NCBI RefSeq assembly: GCF_012676905.1
Contig: NZ_CP051428.1
Span: 3,372,001 to 3,436,000 of the forward strand
DNA: 64,000 nucleotides
Direction: 5' to 3'
From: Paenibacillus albicereus
GTDB taxonomy: Bacteria; Bacillota; Bacilli; Paenibacillales; Paenibacillaceae
In this document: piece by piece, positions 22,880-31,076 of the stretch
How positions within the stretch are numbered: the stretch's first letter is position 1
Layout: each line of letters starts with the position of its first letter
Notes under the pieces: generated by a model
What the model saw: the letters and a program-made list of their open reading frames with translations, nothing else
Databases searched by the model: none
What the model was told of the DNA's origin: nothing
Made by a program: the position numbers and the translations under genes

Positions 22880-25214
22880 TGGGTAATTTTGTAATGAATC
22901 GTGCATATCCGTCTTGGTTTTTGATGAGGTTGAGAGAGTGGAACCGCGGCAACTTAAGCAGATCCTCCTCCTGGTAAGGATGCAACTCCGACGCCAACTC
23001 CGAATAGTTTTTTTTGTCGCATCCCGCAATCAGCATGTAACTCGCATTTGCCGACCGCAGCTCCTCGCGGATGTGCTTGATCTGGTTGAGGTAGTGAGCT
23101 GAGATAATCGGTTTCAGCCCGAACTTCGCATATTGGCTGAGCTTCGACCGCATGAACTGCTCGGTGTGCTGGACCTGATAGAGCTCATCGGCGATTAGGT
23201 TGACCTTGACCATCTTGGACCGATCGCCGCCGAGACGCTTGCTACGCATTTGCAGCGCAAGCCATATCTTTGTGGACCAATAGGTCGTGTAGACATCCCT
23301 CTCCGAATCCGTGCCGAACATATCAGACGGCATGCGGATGCAGATCAGCTGGTTCTTCTGCATTTCCTGCACAAGGTCGACGTTGCCGGCAGTCCCTTTA
23401 TCCAGCATCCGTTCCATGTAGGCGTTTTGCTCCAGCTGGTTGAGACGATCGATGATGCCCACGACATACGTCTCCTTGGTGCCTGTGATTACACCGCTCT
23501 TATCTCGGTCGTCCAGCTCGCCGAGCGATCGGATGTATTTTCGTAGGTTCTCCCGCTGAGCGGCTGGCACCGCCTTAATGAGCCGCTCTCTGGTCTCGTA
23601 ATCCTGCAAGCAGTCAAATACGTCCCGGACGCTGCCGCCGCTGATAAAGGCAACCAGGCCCGCGCTGACCAAGTATCGCTGCATCTTGGCGGACAGCTTG
23701 GTTTCCTCCGCATTGATGGAGTTGACCAGCGTCAGCAGCTGCGTGGTCTGTTTCTTGGCGCCATCGTAGCTCTCAAATGGATCCGCGCTTTTGCCCACCT
23801 CGTTGTAGCCGATGCCCTGCAGCCGGCGCGGATCGGCGCAATCGATGACGAGCGTCTTGTCACGTGGGATCGCCGCGGCAACCTCCCTCGACAATTCACA
23901 TTGGCCGACAAAGTCAAAGATGATGACGCACTCCCCTGCGGCGATGGCGTCCCGGCTAAGGTTGGCGATCAGCGTCGATTTCCCGGCCCGTGTCGGCCCG
24001 ATCAGCACCGTCGTAAGGTTTTGGTACTCGCGATCCGTGGAGAGGTATGCGGCCTGCTCGTGGCCCCTGTAGGTGTTGGTGCCGATGCACATCACGCCTT
24101 TCTTTAGATCGTCCGGCACCTCCGTCTCCTGCGTCTCGACCCTCTCGATAAAGTTATAGCGTTCGAGCACGTCGCGGCCGGCCAACGCGATGAAGGACTG
24201 CGCCTCCTCGTCTCCGATTTTGTTGCGACCTGCCCGGATGTCGCGGGCTGTCATGTCGAGCTGCCGGCGGTATGGACGATACTGGAGCCGGTTGTCCTCG
24301 CTCACCGTATCGAAGGACTGCGCCAGGCTCCGTGCCGCATTGCGTTGCCTCATGCCGTCCGCGCTCTCGGCCATGACCACGATCTGCGTGTCGAGCACAG
24401 TGGCCGAAGCCTTTTTGCTCGTGCTCTCGCTGACCCTACGCGCCCCGTTAAGCCGATCGAGCAGCGCGTCCATATAGTCGCCGCCCCCTGCCTTGCCGGA
24501 GGCTGTGCGCGCCCCTCCCAGCGCCTCGGCAATCTCTTTAAAGATGGCATTGCCTGCAGCGAGCAGATACTTGAGCGCGTAGGACGTGCCGAACTTGTTG
24601 CGATCGACCGGGAGACGGCGGTTAACCTTGTCGATCGTGGCCCTGTAAAGGTGACGCCAGCTGAGCTGAGAGCCCGGCAGAAAGTTGTAGAAGACCCCGA
24701 GCCGGTCGCCCTCCTCCAGCAGCTCCACCGCGTTGAGGTTGCTGTTTAGCAGATCGTTGCTCCGCCGGTCGACAGCAAGACTCAGCGCATCCTCCTTTTC
24801 GTATACGAGCTCGTAGCGCGTGGCCGAAGCGCCGAACACTGGCAGCTCTTGCACCTCCTCGATCGTCACCTGCCCCCACACGTCCGACATCTTTTCGCGC
24901 AGGTAGCTCAGGTGGTTCCTCGGGACGATGAAAAAGAACTCCACCTTGCGTTGCTCCATGTAGACGTAATAGGCGACCTTGCCGGGAAGCGTCCAGCTGT
25001 ACCGCGTGCCAACGACAAACTCCCGGCCGAGCGCCTTTATGACTCGCTGCTCCTCAGCTCTGATGCTGGCGAGTGCTCCCTTGTAGAGAGCGGCGATGGC
25101 CCGGGCGATCTTGTGCGTGCCTTGGTTGCGCACGGCGTTGTTGGGCTTTATGCGGAGATAGGCGTACTCAGGCTTTACAACCTGCAGAAACCTGCTTAAT
25201 GTTATGCCGCTCAT
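22866..25214 (-). CDS. FtsK/VirD4/VirB4-type DNA- or protein-transfer ATPase
   Basis: 782 residues. Walker A GPTRAGKST at 406-414; IIFDFVGQ shortly after; Walker B LIADELYQ near residue 700, all in the layout of HerA/VirB4/VirD4 motors. The N-terminal 380 residues have predicted beta-rich and helical parts unlike capsid or terminase proteins (for example RYELVYEKEDALSLAVDRR). Its start overlaps the stop of the M23 peptidase gene (ATGA). Phage packaging is already covered by the terminase, so this motor probably serves transfer or secretion. The exact subfamily needs profile comparison. Confidence 0.75.
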   Translation of the reverse strand: MSGITLSRFLQVVKPEYAYLRIKPNNAVRNQGTHKIARAIAALYKGALASIRAEEQRVIKALGREFVVGTRYSWTLPGKVAYYVYMEQRKVEFFFIVPRNHLSYLREKMSDVWGQVTIEEVQELPVFGASATRYELVYEKEDALSLAVDRRSNDLLNSNLNAVELLEEGDRLGVFYNFLPGSQLSWRHLYRATIDKVNRRLPVDRNKFGTSYALKYLLAAGNAIFKEIAEALGGARTASGKAGGGDYMDALLDRLNGARRVSESTSKKASATVLDTQIVVMAESADGMRQRNAARSLAQSFDTVSEDNRLQYRPYRRQLDMTARDIRAGRNKIGDEEAQSFIALAGRDVLERYNFIERVETQETEVPDDLKKGVMCIGTNTYRGHEQAAYLSTDREYQNLTTVLIGPTRAGKSTLIANLSRDAIAAGECVIIFDFVGQCELSREVAAAIPRDKTLVIDCADPRRLQGIGYNEVGKSADPFESYDGAKKQTTQLLTLVNSINAEETKLSAKMQRYLVSAGLVAFISGGSVRDVFDCLQDYETRERLIKAVPAAQRENLRKYIRSLGELDDRDKSGVITGTKETYVVGIIDRLNQLEQNAYMERMLDKGTAGNVDLVQEMQKNQLICIRMPSDMFGTDSERDVYTTYWSTKIWLALQMRSKRLGGDRSKMVKVNLIADELYQVQHTEQFMRSKLSQYAKFGLKPIISAHYLNQIKHIREELRSANASYMLIAGCDKKNYSELASELHPYQEEDLLKLPRFHSLNLIKNQDGYARFITKLPKPIR

Positions 25215-25894
25215 CGTCCAAAACCCACGCCAAGCAGACGAATCAGCGAATATATCCCGAAAACGAGTCCTGACCAGCGGTAAGCATCACGCATGCCGAG
25301 CGCTCCGAGGATGATGAGGACGGTGCAACTGAGGAGCCCGATGCCATAGCTCAGATCGACCAACACCGCGCCGGCCTCCACCAACCAGTGGACGATGTGC
25401 TCGCGGGCGCCGTGAACGACATGCTCCGCCGCATGATCGACAACCTTGTCAGCTACCCAGCCTGCCGGCCCTTTGATGCCAAGGATGGACGGCCCGGCGA
25501 TGTCCCCACTGTAGCGTTGCAGGTCCGGCACGAGCGCAGTAGGATCGGCAAAGCTGCCGTCCTGGATCAGACCAAAGTGCAGATGCGGTCCGCTGCTGTG
25601 CCCCGTGTTGCCGCTGATGCCCAGAAGGTCGCCGGGATCCACCCGCTGGCCGGCATGCACCGCAACGCTATCCATGTGCCCGTAGACGTGCAGGTCGCCT
25701 GTATCTGTCCGGAGGATGACGCCGCGGCCGATGTTGTCGGCTCCATGATCGACCACTCGCTCGACGGTCCCAGACATGATGCTGTGCAGCTCGGTGCCGC
25801 GGGGCATAGCCAGATCGACGCCGTGATGCTCCCGGCCGCCGCGGATCTCCTCCAGCACGCCGTATTCGGAGCTGATGCGAAACTTCATCGGCAT
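25211..25894 (-). CDS. M23-family peptidoglycan peptidase with C-terminal membrane anchor
   Basis: 227 residues. LytM-type zinc site: HHGVD (His23, Asp27) and GPHLHFG near residue 106, with VYGHMD and GISGNTG between. The last 70 residues carry two hydrophobic helices (VLVDLSYGIGLLSCTVLIIL and WSGLVFGIYSLIRLL). Membrane-tethered wall hydrolases of this kind are typical of conjugation machines, where they open the wall; phage tail lysins normally lie in tail genes instead. Coupled to the ATPase gene. Confidence 0.8.
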   Translation of the reverse strand: MPMKFRISSEYGVLEEIRGGREHHGVDLAMPRGTELHSIMSGTVERVVDHGADNIGRGVILRTDTGDLHVYGHMDSVAVHAGQRVDPGDLLGISGNTGHSSGPHLHFGLIQDGSFADPTALVPDLQRYSGDIAGPSILGIKGPAGWVADKVVDHAAEHVVHGAREHIVHWLVEAGAVLVDLSYGIGLLSCTVLIILGALGMRDAYRWSGLVFGIYSLIRLLGVGFGR

Positions 25895-25898
25895 GTCG

Positions 25899-26357
25899 TC
25901 ACATCCCCTCAAATAGCTGCTCGACCTGACCAAATGCCCACGGGAGCCCGAGTAGGATCGCATAGACCATCAGATAAGCGAGACCGGACTTGCGTGCCTG
26001 CACGAAGTCGCCCTGCACGGTCGCCTGAATTGTGTCAAAGGCTCCCTTGATGATAATGACCCATTTGCCGATGCTGATCAGTTTGTGGTAAAGCTTCTGC
26101 GCGCCGGCATCCAACCCAAGGCCAGAAGCATCGCTGGCAGCAAAGACATGATCCAGTCCGCCGGCACCGAGCAGCACCATGATTGTGATTGCTCCCACCC
26201 GGTAAATCAGTTTGTGCCGCTCGATGTGCTCCACGACGATCTTAGCGCCGGTCTGCAGTCGCTCCACAAGCGCACGCCGGGTCCGCTCCGGGATAGCCAC
26301 CGCCGCCGGCCGCAGATTCACCCGGTAACCGGATGGCTGTAGTGTCAATGTCGCCAT
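25899..26357 (-). CDS. Small integral membrane protein of the ATPase/M23 cluster
   Basis: 152 residues from ATG at 26357 (CGAGGAGG upstream). Two or three hydrophobic segments: VGAITIMVLLGAGGLDHVF around residue 65, SIGKWVIIIKGAFDTI around 105, and LAYLMVYAILLGLPWAFG near the C-terminus. Size and helix layout recall TrbC/VirB2-like or other small conjugation membrane subunits, but that is inference. First gene of a three-gene set. Confidence 0.6.
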   Translation of the reverse strand: MATLTLQPSGYRVNLRPAAVAIPERTRRALVERLQTGAKIVVEHIERHKLIYRVGAITIMVLLGAGGLDHVFAASDASGLGLDAGAQKLYHKLISIGKWVIIIKGAFDTIQATVQGDFVQARKSGLAYLMVYAILLGLPWAFGQVEQLFEGM

Positions 26358-26511
26358 AAAAATCCTCCTCGCAAATCTTGATGTACTGGCATCTTTTCTG
26401 TGCCGGCCGCATAAGCTGAGGGTAAACCGCCCGCAGCGCCTTAGCCGGAATCTGCCCAAGCGGTTTTCGTTCGCTTACCACGGGTTATCGAATGTACATG
26501 GTTGTGTCATT

Positions 26512-26520
26512 TTATCCACA
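26512..26520 (+). promoter_or_regulatory. DnaA box
   Basis: TTATCCACA matches the consensus DnaA box exactly, in the 290-bp gene-free region 26358-26647 between the divergent membrane-protein and Panacea genes. It runs into a CACAGCTGTG palindrome. One box alone may be chance. Confidence 0.35.
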
Positions 26521-26586
26521 GCTGTGCACAACCTGGTATACTTTTGCTGCAGAATGTGAAATAATAAGGACGTTTAGAGGCGAATA

Positions 26587-26600
26587 GGAACAAACGTTCC
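26587..26600. promoter_or_regulatory. LexA-like SOS box
   Basis: GGAACAAACGTTCC is a palindrome that fits CGAACRNRYGTTYG except at the two outer bases. It is about 50 bases upstream of the Panacea gene. A further GAACAGTTC lies just after it. Confidence 0.4.
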
Positions 26601-26647
26601 GCGAACAGTTCTTATCGCGTCGTTTAATTAAAGAAGGAGGCGACATC

Positions 26648-27103
26648 ATGGCGACTATTTTTGATGTTGCGAAGTACTTCCGCTGGCGGGTTGATTATGA
26701 GGCCGGGGATACAATGACCAACTTGAAGCTCCAAAAACTCTGCTACTATGCACAGGCGTGGAACTTGGTTTTTAACAAGAAGCCTATGTTTCAAGAACCA
26801 CTTATGGCTTGGGACCACGGACCAGCTAATTACGACCTGTATAAGCATTATCGCTCTCAACTTGATCAAGGCTGGGATTCAATTGAACCCGGAGATATCA
26901 AGGAATCTTTTTCGCCAAATGAAGTATTCTCGTTTGAGGAGTTGGAGACTCTTCAAGAGGTGTGGGACACTTATGGAGATTTGGGTGCTAAGAGGCTCGA
27001 GATTCTCACTCATCAGGAGGATCCTTGGCTGAAGACGCGCAAGAATGTTGAGATCAGCCATGAATTGATGCAAGAGTATTACACTCAGCAACTTGCTCAA
27101 TGA
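26648..27103 (+). CDS. Panacea (SocA-like) antitoxin
   Basis: 151 residues with the Panacea-domain signature: DVAKYFRWRV, MTNLKLQKLCYYAQAWNLV, EPLMAWDHGPANYDLYKHYR. Panacea proteins are broad antitoxins or proteolysis adaptors, usually encoded next to a toxin. The ATG has AAGGAGG upstream and is AT-rich compared with the neighbourhood. Coupled to the next gene by an overlap of 4 bp. Confidence 0.85.
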   Translation: MATIFDVAKYFRWRVDYEAGDTMTNLKLQKLCYYAQAWNLVFNKKPMFQEPLMAWDHGPANYDLYKHYRSQLDQGWDSIEPGDIKESFSPNEVFSFEELETLQEVWDTYGDLGAKRLEILTHQEDPWLKTRKNVEISHELMQEYYTQQLAQ

Positions 27104-27492
27104 GCAGACTGAAGAACCAAGGATCAAGCGGCGGGCGGAAGATTTCAGATAAAGCCATTGAAGTCAAAACGGTATCTCGCCCTTCGATTTGTTTCCACGA
27201 CATGAACGACTCTGTTTATCGGCTTTCTGATATCGACAAATACGGATTTGAGCTTATGCTCAAACAATTTAAAATCATGGGTAGCATGACGTGGAATGAA
27301 ATTTACAGCCACAAAGGGTTCAAATGGGAAGAGATCCCCGAGCGATCAATGAAGTACGCCATACCTAAATCCTTAAACCGCACTTCTCTCTTTCATGTTA
27401 AAGTATCTGGAAAATTTCGCGTTTGGGGTTACAGAGAAGATAATGTTTTCCACTTGGTCTGGATTGACCCGAACCACGATGTTACCGCTTGA
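27100..27492 (+). CDS. Putative toxin partner of the Panacea antitoxin
   Basis: 130 residues. A basic N-terminus leads to a C-terminal region FRVWGYREDNVFHLVWIDPNHDV that is typical of small proteins paired with Panacea antitoxins and resembles a RelE/YoeB-like fold end. The start overlaps the antitoxin stop (ATGA). The toxic activity is inferred from context. Confidence 0.65.
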   Translation: MSRLKNQGSSGGRKISDKAIEVKTVSRPSICFHDMNDSVYRLSDIDKYGFELMLKQFKIMGSMTWNEIYSHKGFKWEEIPERSMKYAIPKSLNRTSLFHVKVSGKFRVWGYREDNVFHLVWIDPNHDVTA

Positions 27493-27643
27493 TAAGGTGC
27501 CGAATGGTGCCTTTTTTTATTGCCCATACAATCCTCCTGAGTGGGGATTCCATGACCGACAGCAGCTGGTCAATTGACTCCATTCTCTGCTGCTCCCGGG
27601 CCGCCAGCGCCGCCGGGTCCTTGCCGTTGATGAGCATCTTCAC
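27482..27643 (-). CDS. 53-residue protein after the ParR-like gene
   Basis: GTG at 27643 with GAGGGGAGG upstream. Polar helix followed by a basic end (RRIVWAIKKGTIRHLIKR). It runs 11 bp into the 3' end of the opposite-strand toxin gene. It may be the last gene of the parMR operon. Confidence 0.5.
   Translation of the reverse strand: MKMLINGKDPAALAAREQQRMESIDQLLSVMESPLRRIVWAIKKGTIRHLIKR
27494..27518 (+). terminator. Terminator of the Panacea operon
   Basis: AAGGTGCC-GAAT-GGTGCCTT (two G-T pairs) followed by a run of T. It begins directly after the toxin stop. Confidence 0.7.
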
Positions 27644-27658
27644 TTTTCTCGCCTCCCC

Positions 27659-27910
27659 TCACACAAAGGCTGCTGCCGCGCTGTATGCCAGATCCCCCGC
27701 ATCCGCTGGTAGACTTACTTTCGCCGGCCTCAGTACCGCTCCCTTAGCCGGGATCGTCATAACCGCCCCGCCTGCTGCATCCATATCCCGCTGGATCAGT
27801 CGCTTAAGGTAGCCAGAGCGGTTTTTTCTGCTGCGCACCCATTGCCACATTGCTTTTTGATCCGGATCCAGGACGTTAAAGCAGACAACCTCTTTCTCAA
27901 TTTTTTTCAT
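27659..27910 (-). CDS. ParR-like ribbon-helix-helix adaptor
   Basis: 83 residues. The first 45 fit a ribbon-helix-helix: a strand (KEVVCFNVLD) then DQKAMWQWVRSR and NRSGYLKRLIQRDM. The C-terminal 40 residues are Ala- and Pro-rich, like the ParM-contacting tails of ParR proteins. It overlaps the ParM-like gene by 14 bp, the standard parM-parR order. Assignment rests on context and pattern. Confidence 0.6.
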   Translation of the reverse strand: MKKIEKEVVCFNVLDPDQKAMWQWVRSRKNRSGYLKRLIQRDMDAAGGAVMTIPAKGAVLRPAKVSLPADAGDLAYSAAAAFV

Positions 27911-28715
27911 TGGCGTAAAGCCCCTTCGCGATTCGATAAAAGGCGTCGACGTTGGCGAACTCGCTCATGCCCGCTTTGAGCAACTGAGCCGAGCCAAAAT
28001 ACTTTGCGAGCTCTCGCTGTATGGGCTCTGCGCCGCCTCCGCACAAGTGGACCGTGTCTCGGTTGCTCCATCCCTTGTTGACCGCATAGGCAGCGATCTG
28101 GCGCGCAAACGAGTCGAGGTCAAGGTTACGGCGCGTGTCCATCCCAGTCACGAGCGTGAAGCTCTCCAGGTCCTTGTACCGTCCGTCTAGCAGCGTGCCG
28201 TAATTGACCGTGCCGGAGCCGATGTCGATGACCCTCACTGTACCCTTGGCACCCGCCAGAAGGCCCGCAGACACGCCCTCAGCGGCCACCTCACAGCGGT
28301 TGATCGTGATGACCCGGCGCCGGCCGTTGATGGTCATCTCATGCTCGCCGATGAGCATCTTTTTGATGAGCTCTTTTTGGTTGCGCGTATGAGTCCCGAC
28401 CGGCTGCCCCACGACGATGTCATGCTCCGGCCCCGAGGCGTATTGATGGAGCGCGATCAGGACGCGCAGGCGAGCCTCTGGGTGCGCCTTGCTGTCCCCC
28501 TTGAGACTGTCGGCCATCTGGCTCTCGTGCAGCGCCAGCGTGCCAGCAAAGCCCCTGCGGCCCTCATAGGCCCAATCGTAATCGTGATCCCCATGCTGCT
28601 GCAGGATGTTTCTCTCCCTCCAGTCGTAGCCGATCGCGCTGGGGAACTGCCGAAACTGCTTACCGTCGTACAGCTTAACCGCGCTGCCTCCTGGATCGAT
28701 GCCAACGATGCCCAT
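27897..28715 (-). CDS. ParM/Alp-type actin-like ATPase
   Basis: 272 residues with the actin-fold nucleotide motifs: phosphate-1 GIVGIDPGGSAVK at the N-terminus, phosphate-2 VIDIGSGTVNYG near residue 180, adenosine motif HLCGGGAEPI near 235. ParM-type filaments push plasmid copies apart; some phages use related filaments to place DNA. ATG at 28715 with GGAGGGG is preferred, since the open frame upstream of it runs through tandem repeats that look like a partition site. Confidence 0.85.
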   Translation of the reverse strand: MGIVGIDPGGSAVKLYDGKQFRQFPSAIGYDWRERNILQQHGDHDYDWAYEGRRGFAGTLALHESQMADSLKGDSKAHPEARLRVLIALHQYASGPEHDIVVGQPVGTHTRNQKELIKKMLIGEHEMTINGRRRVITINRCEVAAEGVSAGLLAGAKGTVRVIDIGSGTVNYGTLLDGRYKDLESFTLVTGMDTRRNLDLDSFARQIAAYAVNKGWSNRDTVHLCGGGAEPIQRELAKYFGSAQLLKAGMSEFANVDAFYRIAKGLYANEKN

Positions 28716-28726
28716 GGTGTAATCCC

Positions 28727-28798
28727 CTCCAGTTACGTCTCCAGTGACGTCATCGGCCACCTGCCGGATGCTGTCGTTGCGTCACTGGTTATGTCACT
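28727..28798. promoter_or_regulatory. Candidate parC centromere
   Basis: Two adjacent 12-bp repeats, CTCCAGTTACGT and CTCCAGTGACGT (28727-28750), face two adjacent 11-bp repeats, GTTGCGTCACT and GTTATGTCACT (28777-28798). The two pairs share GTGAC/GTCAC and are inverted to each other around a 26-bp spacer. Tandem repeats directly upstream of parM are where ParR-binding centromeres and the operon promoter usually lie. Confidence 0.6.
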
Positions 28799-28900
28799 AG
28801 CCTATGGAGATGGCTTGGGCGAGTTTCCTAGAGTTTTCTATACGGCGTATGTTTTTTTCAGAGATTGTCCATCCTTGAAGGTAAAAAGGAGTGGGCAATC

Positions 28901-29113
28901 ATGTCGTATGGTCTCGGTAAAACGCAGACGAAGTTCGGGAGATGGTGTAAGGCGAACGGGGTTAAGCAAGGGGAACTGCCGGTGGATAAGAATACAGCGA
29001 CACGGCTTTGTTCTGACCTGAGACATGAGCCTTATGAGGGAACTGTTATAAAAGTAATTGGATACTTGCGGAGGAAAGGCTTCGATGTTCGAGCAGCTGA
29101 TTTTTGGAGTTGA
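28901..29113 (+). CDS. Small helix-turn-helix protein
   Basis: 70 residues from ATG at 28901 (AAAAGGAG upstream). GKTQTKFGRWCKANGVKQGEL and a second helix pair resemble XRE-type regulators found singly in prophages. Divergent from parM. Confidence 0.6.
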   Translation: MSYGLGKTQTKFGRWCKANGVKQGELPVDKNTATRLCSDLRHEPYEGTVIKVIGYLRRKGFDVRAADFWS

Positions 29114-29179
29114 AAATTTCTGTATCATAGATTGATACATTTCGTATATTCTGTAGAAAAAGGCTCCGAGGTGACGCGA

Positions 29180-29512
29180 ATGTTTATTCTTGGCTTAGTT
29201 GGAGGGCTGTTGGGGATATTGTTTGGAGTTATCGCAGTAGCTCTCGGCGTGGCCCAAACTTCTGCTGGAAACGATAACTTGCTGGCTGCATATGGGCTAT
29301 TCGCTTCTGTGTCCTCTATCCCAGCAGTTATTGGCTGCGCGGTCTGTAAAACAAGACCAAGAACAGCAGCGGTTCTTTACTTGTGTTCTGTCGTGGCTGG
29401 AGTTTGCTCGGCGTTTATTTACTACCTCATTCCGGCGATTCTTTTGATTGCAGGCTCACTGTTTGGACTTAAAAAGAAATCCGTTTCAAGTCTTAATTCA
29501 GGGGAGGGCTAA
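29180..29512 (+). CDS. Small membrane protein, four helices
   Basis: 110 residues from ATG at 29180 (GAGGTGA upstream). Almost entirely hydrophobic with about four transmembrane helices and a short Lys/Ser tail; resembles the DUF4064-like membrane proteins. Likely phage cargo, perhaps an exclusion function. Confidence 0.6.
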   Translation: MFILGLVGGLLGILFGVIAVALGVAQTSAGNDNLLAAYGLFASVSSIPAVIGCAVCKTRPRTAAVLYLCSVVAGVCSAFIYYLIPAILLIAGSLFGLKKKSVSSLNSGEG

Positions 29513-29513
29513 C

Positions 29514-29762
29514 ATGATTAATGCGCCTGTAAAAGGCAGCGAATCCGCTGAACAGCGGCCTGCCATCAAGAAGAGCAAAGGAAATTCTGTTGGAAATCTG
29601 CTTCTTTTATTCGGTGGAGGATTGTTCATTACCAGCATTTTTGTTTCTCTTTTTTATAACAGGGACTTCTATCCGAATATCTTCCTTGGCCTAATGGTCG
29701 CTGGTTTAGGTGAGGCAATAAACCTCCTGCAGAAAATAGAAGGGAGGAAACGCCATGAATAA
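29514..29762 (+). CDS. Small membrane protein, two helices
   Basis: 82 residues from ATG at 29514 (AGGGGAGGG upstream), directly after the previous gene. A polar basic N-terminus, then LLLLFGGGLFITSIFVSLF and a second helix (IFLGLMVAGLGEAI). Probably co-expressed with the previous gene. Confidence 0.6.
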   Translation: MINAPVKGSESAEQRPAIKKSKGNSVGNLLLLFGGGLFITSIFVSLFYNRDFYPNIFLGLMVAGLGEAINLLQKIEGRKRHE

Positions 29763-29795
29763 ACGGCTCGCGAGCGGCTCAATATCGAGAAGACG

Positions 29796-29832
29796 AAAAA
29801 AAGCCCGCCGACCAATAGGTCAGCGGGCTTTG
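29796..29832. terminator. Bidirectional terminator between cargo and lysis genes
   Basis: AGCCCGC/GCGGGCT stem extended by GACC/GGTC, with seven A on the left, which is a T-run for the leftward amidase operon, and a short T-run on the right. Confidence 0.8.
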
Positions 29833-29833
29833 C

Positions 29834-30712
29834 TCATGCCAAGGGGATGCCGGCGCAGACGCGCAAGGCATTTGCCATTTGGTTGTAGCGTCCGGAATCG
29901 CCGCCGGATTGTTTGGCGTTGAACCAGGCCGGCGACAGCCAGTTGTAGATGATCTCTTGCGCGTTGCTCTTGGGCAGCCCCTCGCCAGCAGCTGCGGCGC
30001 GGACATTGGCCGCCAGGCGCTCGTAGTGCGCTGCTTCTTCGCGGAGGCTCTGCTGCAGGGCCGCATGCCGCGCCGGCTGGATGTACGAGACGATGACATG
30101 GTCCCGCACGTCTGCCGGCAGCTTTGCCGCTGAGGGCGCCGGGCGCACGGCTGTCGATGCCATCTCGGCGGTGACGTCGCGAATCAGGTCGCCCAGCGTC
30201 TTGCCTCTGGTCGCGAGCGCCTGGTCGATGTCCCGCTTGCGGGCCGGGTCCAACTGCCGGTGGCTGACGATGTGCGTCGACGGCGTCTTGCCCCATTTGT
30301 GGCAGCACAGCGCGAGGTACCAGACCATGCGCTGGTACGCTGCGGCAAAGTCGATCGAGCCGCCGTAGCACAGCTCGATGCCCAGCGCGGCGTGGTTGGC
30401 ATCGTAGCCATACAGCTCGTTGTCCGTCTTGACGCTGCGGACGACGTGATAGGCCTGCTCCGCCGGGTCTGCGCCGGTGCCGGTGGGGATGATCTCGAGG
30501 ATGCGCCGGTCATCGATGAACACATGCGCGGAGGCCGTCCGGTCCGTCATCCGCTGGAAGTAGGTCCAGTGGTTATCCGCGGACGCGCCGGGGTTGCCGG
30601 TGTCGTGCGCAACGAAAAAGGCCGGGCCGCCGGTTACGAGCCGGGTGCCTGGCCTGACGTTGGCGCGCCGGTCGATGTACCGGCGCTCGATGGGGTACTT
30701 ATTGCTGTCCAC
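29834..30712 (-). CDS. N-acetylmuramoyl-L-alanine amidase (endolysin)
   Basis: 292 residues. Amidase_2-type domain: FFVAHDTGN with the first zinc His, ALGIELCYGG, and THIVSHRQLDPARKRD with the second His and the typical end. The C-terminal 120 residues, with an Ala-rich helix and a final WLSPAWFNAKQSGGD segment, are of no family I recognise and may bind the wall. GTG at 30712 has GGAGGTGCGGC upstream. Next to the holin, so it is the lysis enzyme. Confidence 0.9.
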   Translation of the reverse strand: MDSNKYPIERRYIDRRANVRPGTRLVTGGPAFFVAHDTGNPGASADNHWTYFQRMTDRTASAHVFIDDRRILEIIPTGTGADPAEQAYHVVRSVKTDNELYGYDANHAALGIELCYGGSIDFAAAYQRMVWYLALCCHKWGKTPSTHIVSHRQLDPARKRDIDQALATRGKTLGDLIRDVTAEMASTAVRPAPSAAKLPADVRDHVIVSYIQPARHAALQQSLREEAAHYERLAANVRAAAAGEGLPKSNAQEIIYNWLSPAWFNAKQSGGDSGRYNQMANALRVCAGIPLA

Positions 30713-31076
30713 GCCGCACCTCCGCTGCCGCTGGTCCAATAGCCACGGCCTTGAGCTCGTACAGCGCCTTTTCGACGGCCGCTCGCAGCTCCTTGTCCTT
30801 GAGAGATGCCACGATTGGCACCGGTAGGTTTGCCTGCAGGTACCTCATCGCCTCCTCCAGCTTGTTTCGAGCGCCCTGGCTTGCTGCTGTCGCCTCGACG
30901 TAGGAGACAGCCTCTGCAGCCATCTTGTGCAGCACAGCACGCTGCTGCTCGGTCGTGCGGGCCTCGAGCCAAGCGTCCAGTCGCTTTCGAACTGTCGCTA
31001 CCCATGCGAGCACGGCGGCCGCCAACAGGCCGACAAGGGCCTGCACGATGGTGTCGATGTACGGTTGGATCGTCAT
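30699..31076 (-). CDS. Phage holin, LLH family
   Basis: 125 residues: one N-terminal transmembrane helix (VQALVGLLAAAVLAWVATV) and a long amphipathic helix with EAVSYVEATAASQGARNKLEEAM, the plan of the LLH holin family. It overlaps the endolysin start. It would make the membrane lesion that times lysis. Confidence 0.8.
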   Translation of the reverse strand: MTIQPYIDTIVQALVGLLAAAVLAWVATVRKRLDAWLEARTTEQQRAVLHKMAAEAVSYVEATAASQGARNKLEEAMRYLQANLPVPIVASLKDKELRAAVEKALYELKAVAIGPAAAEVRRGQQ

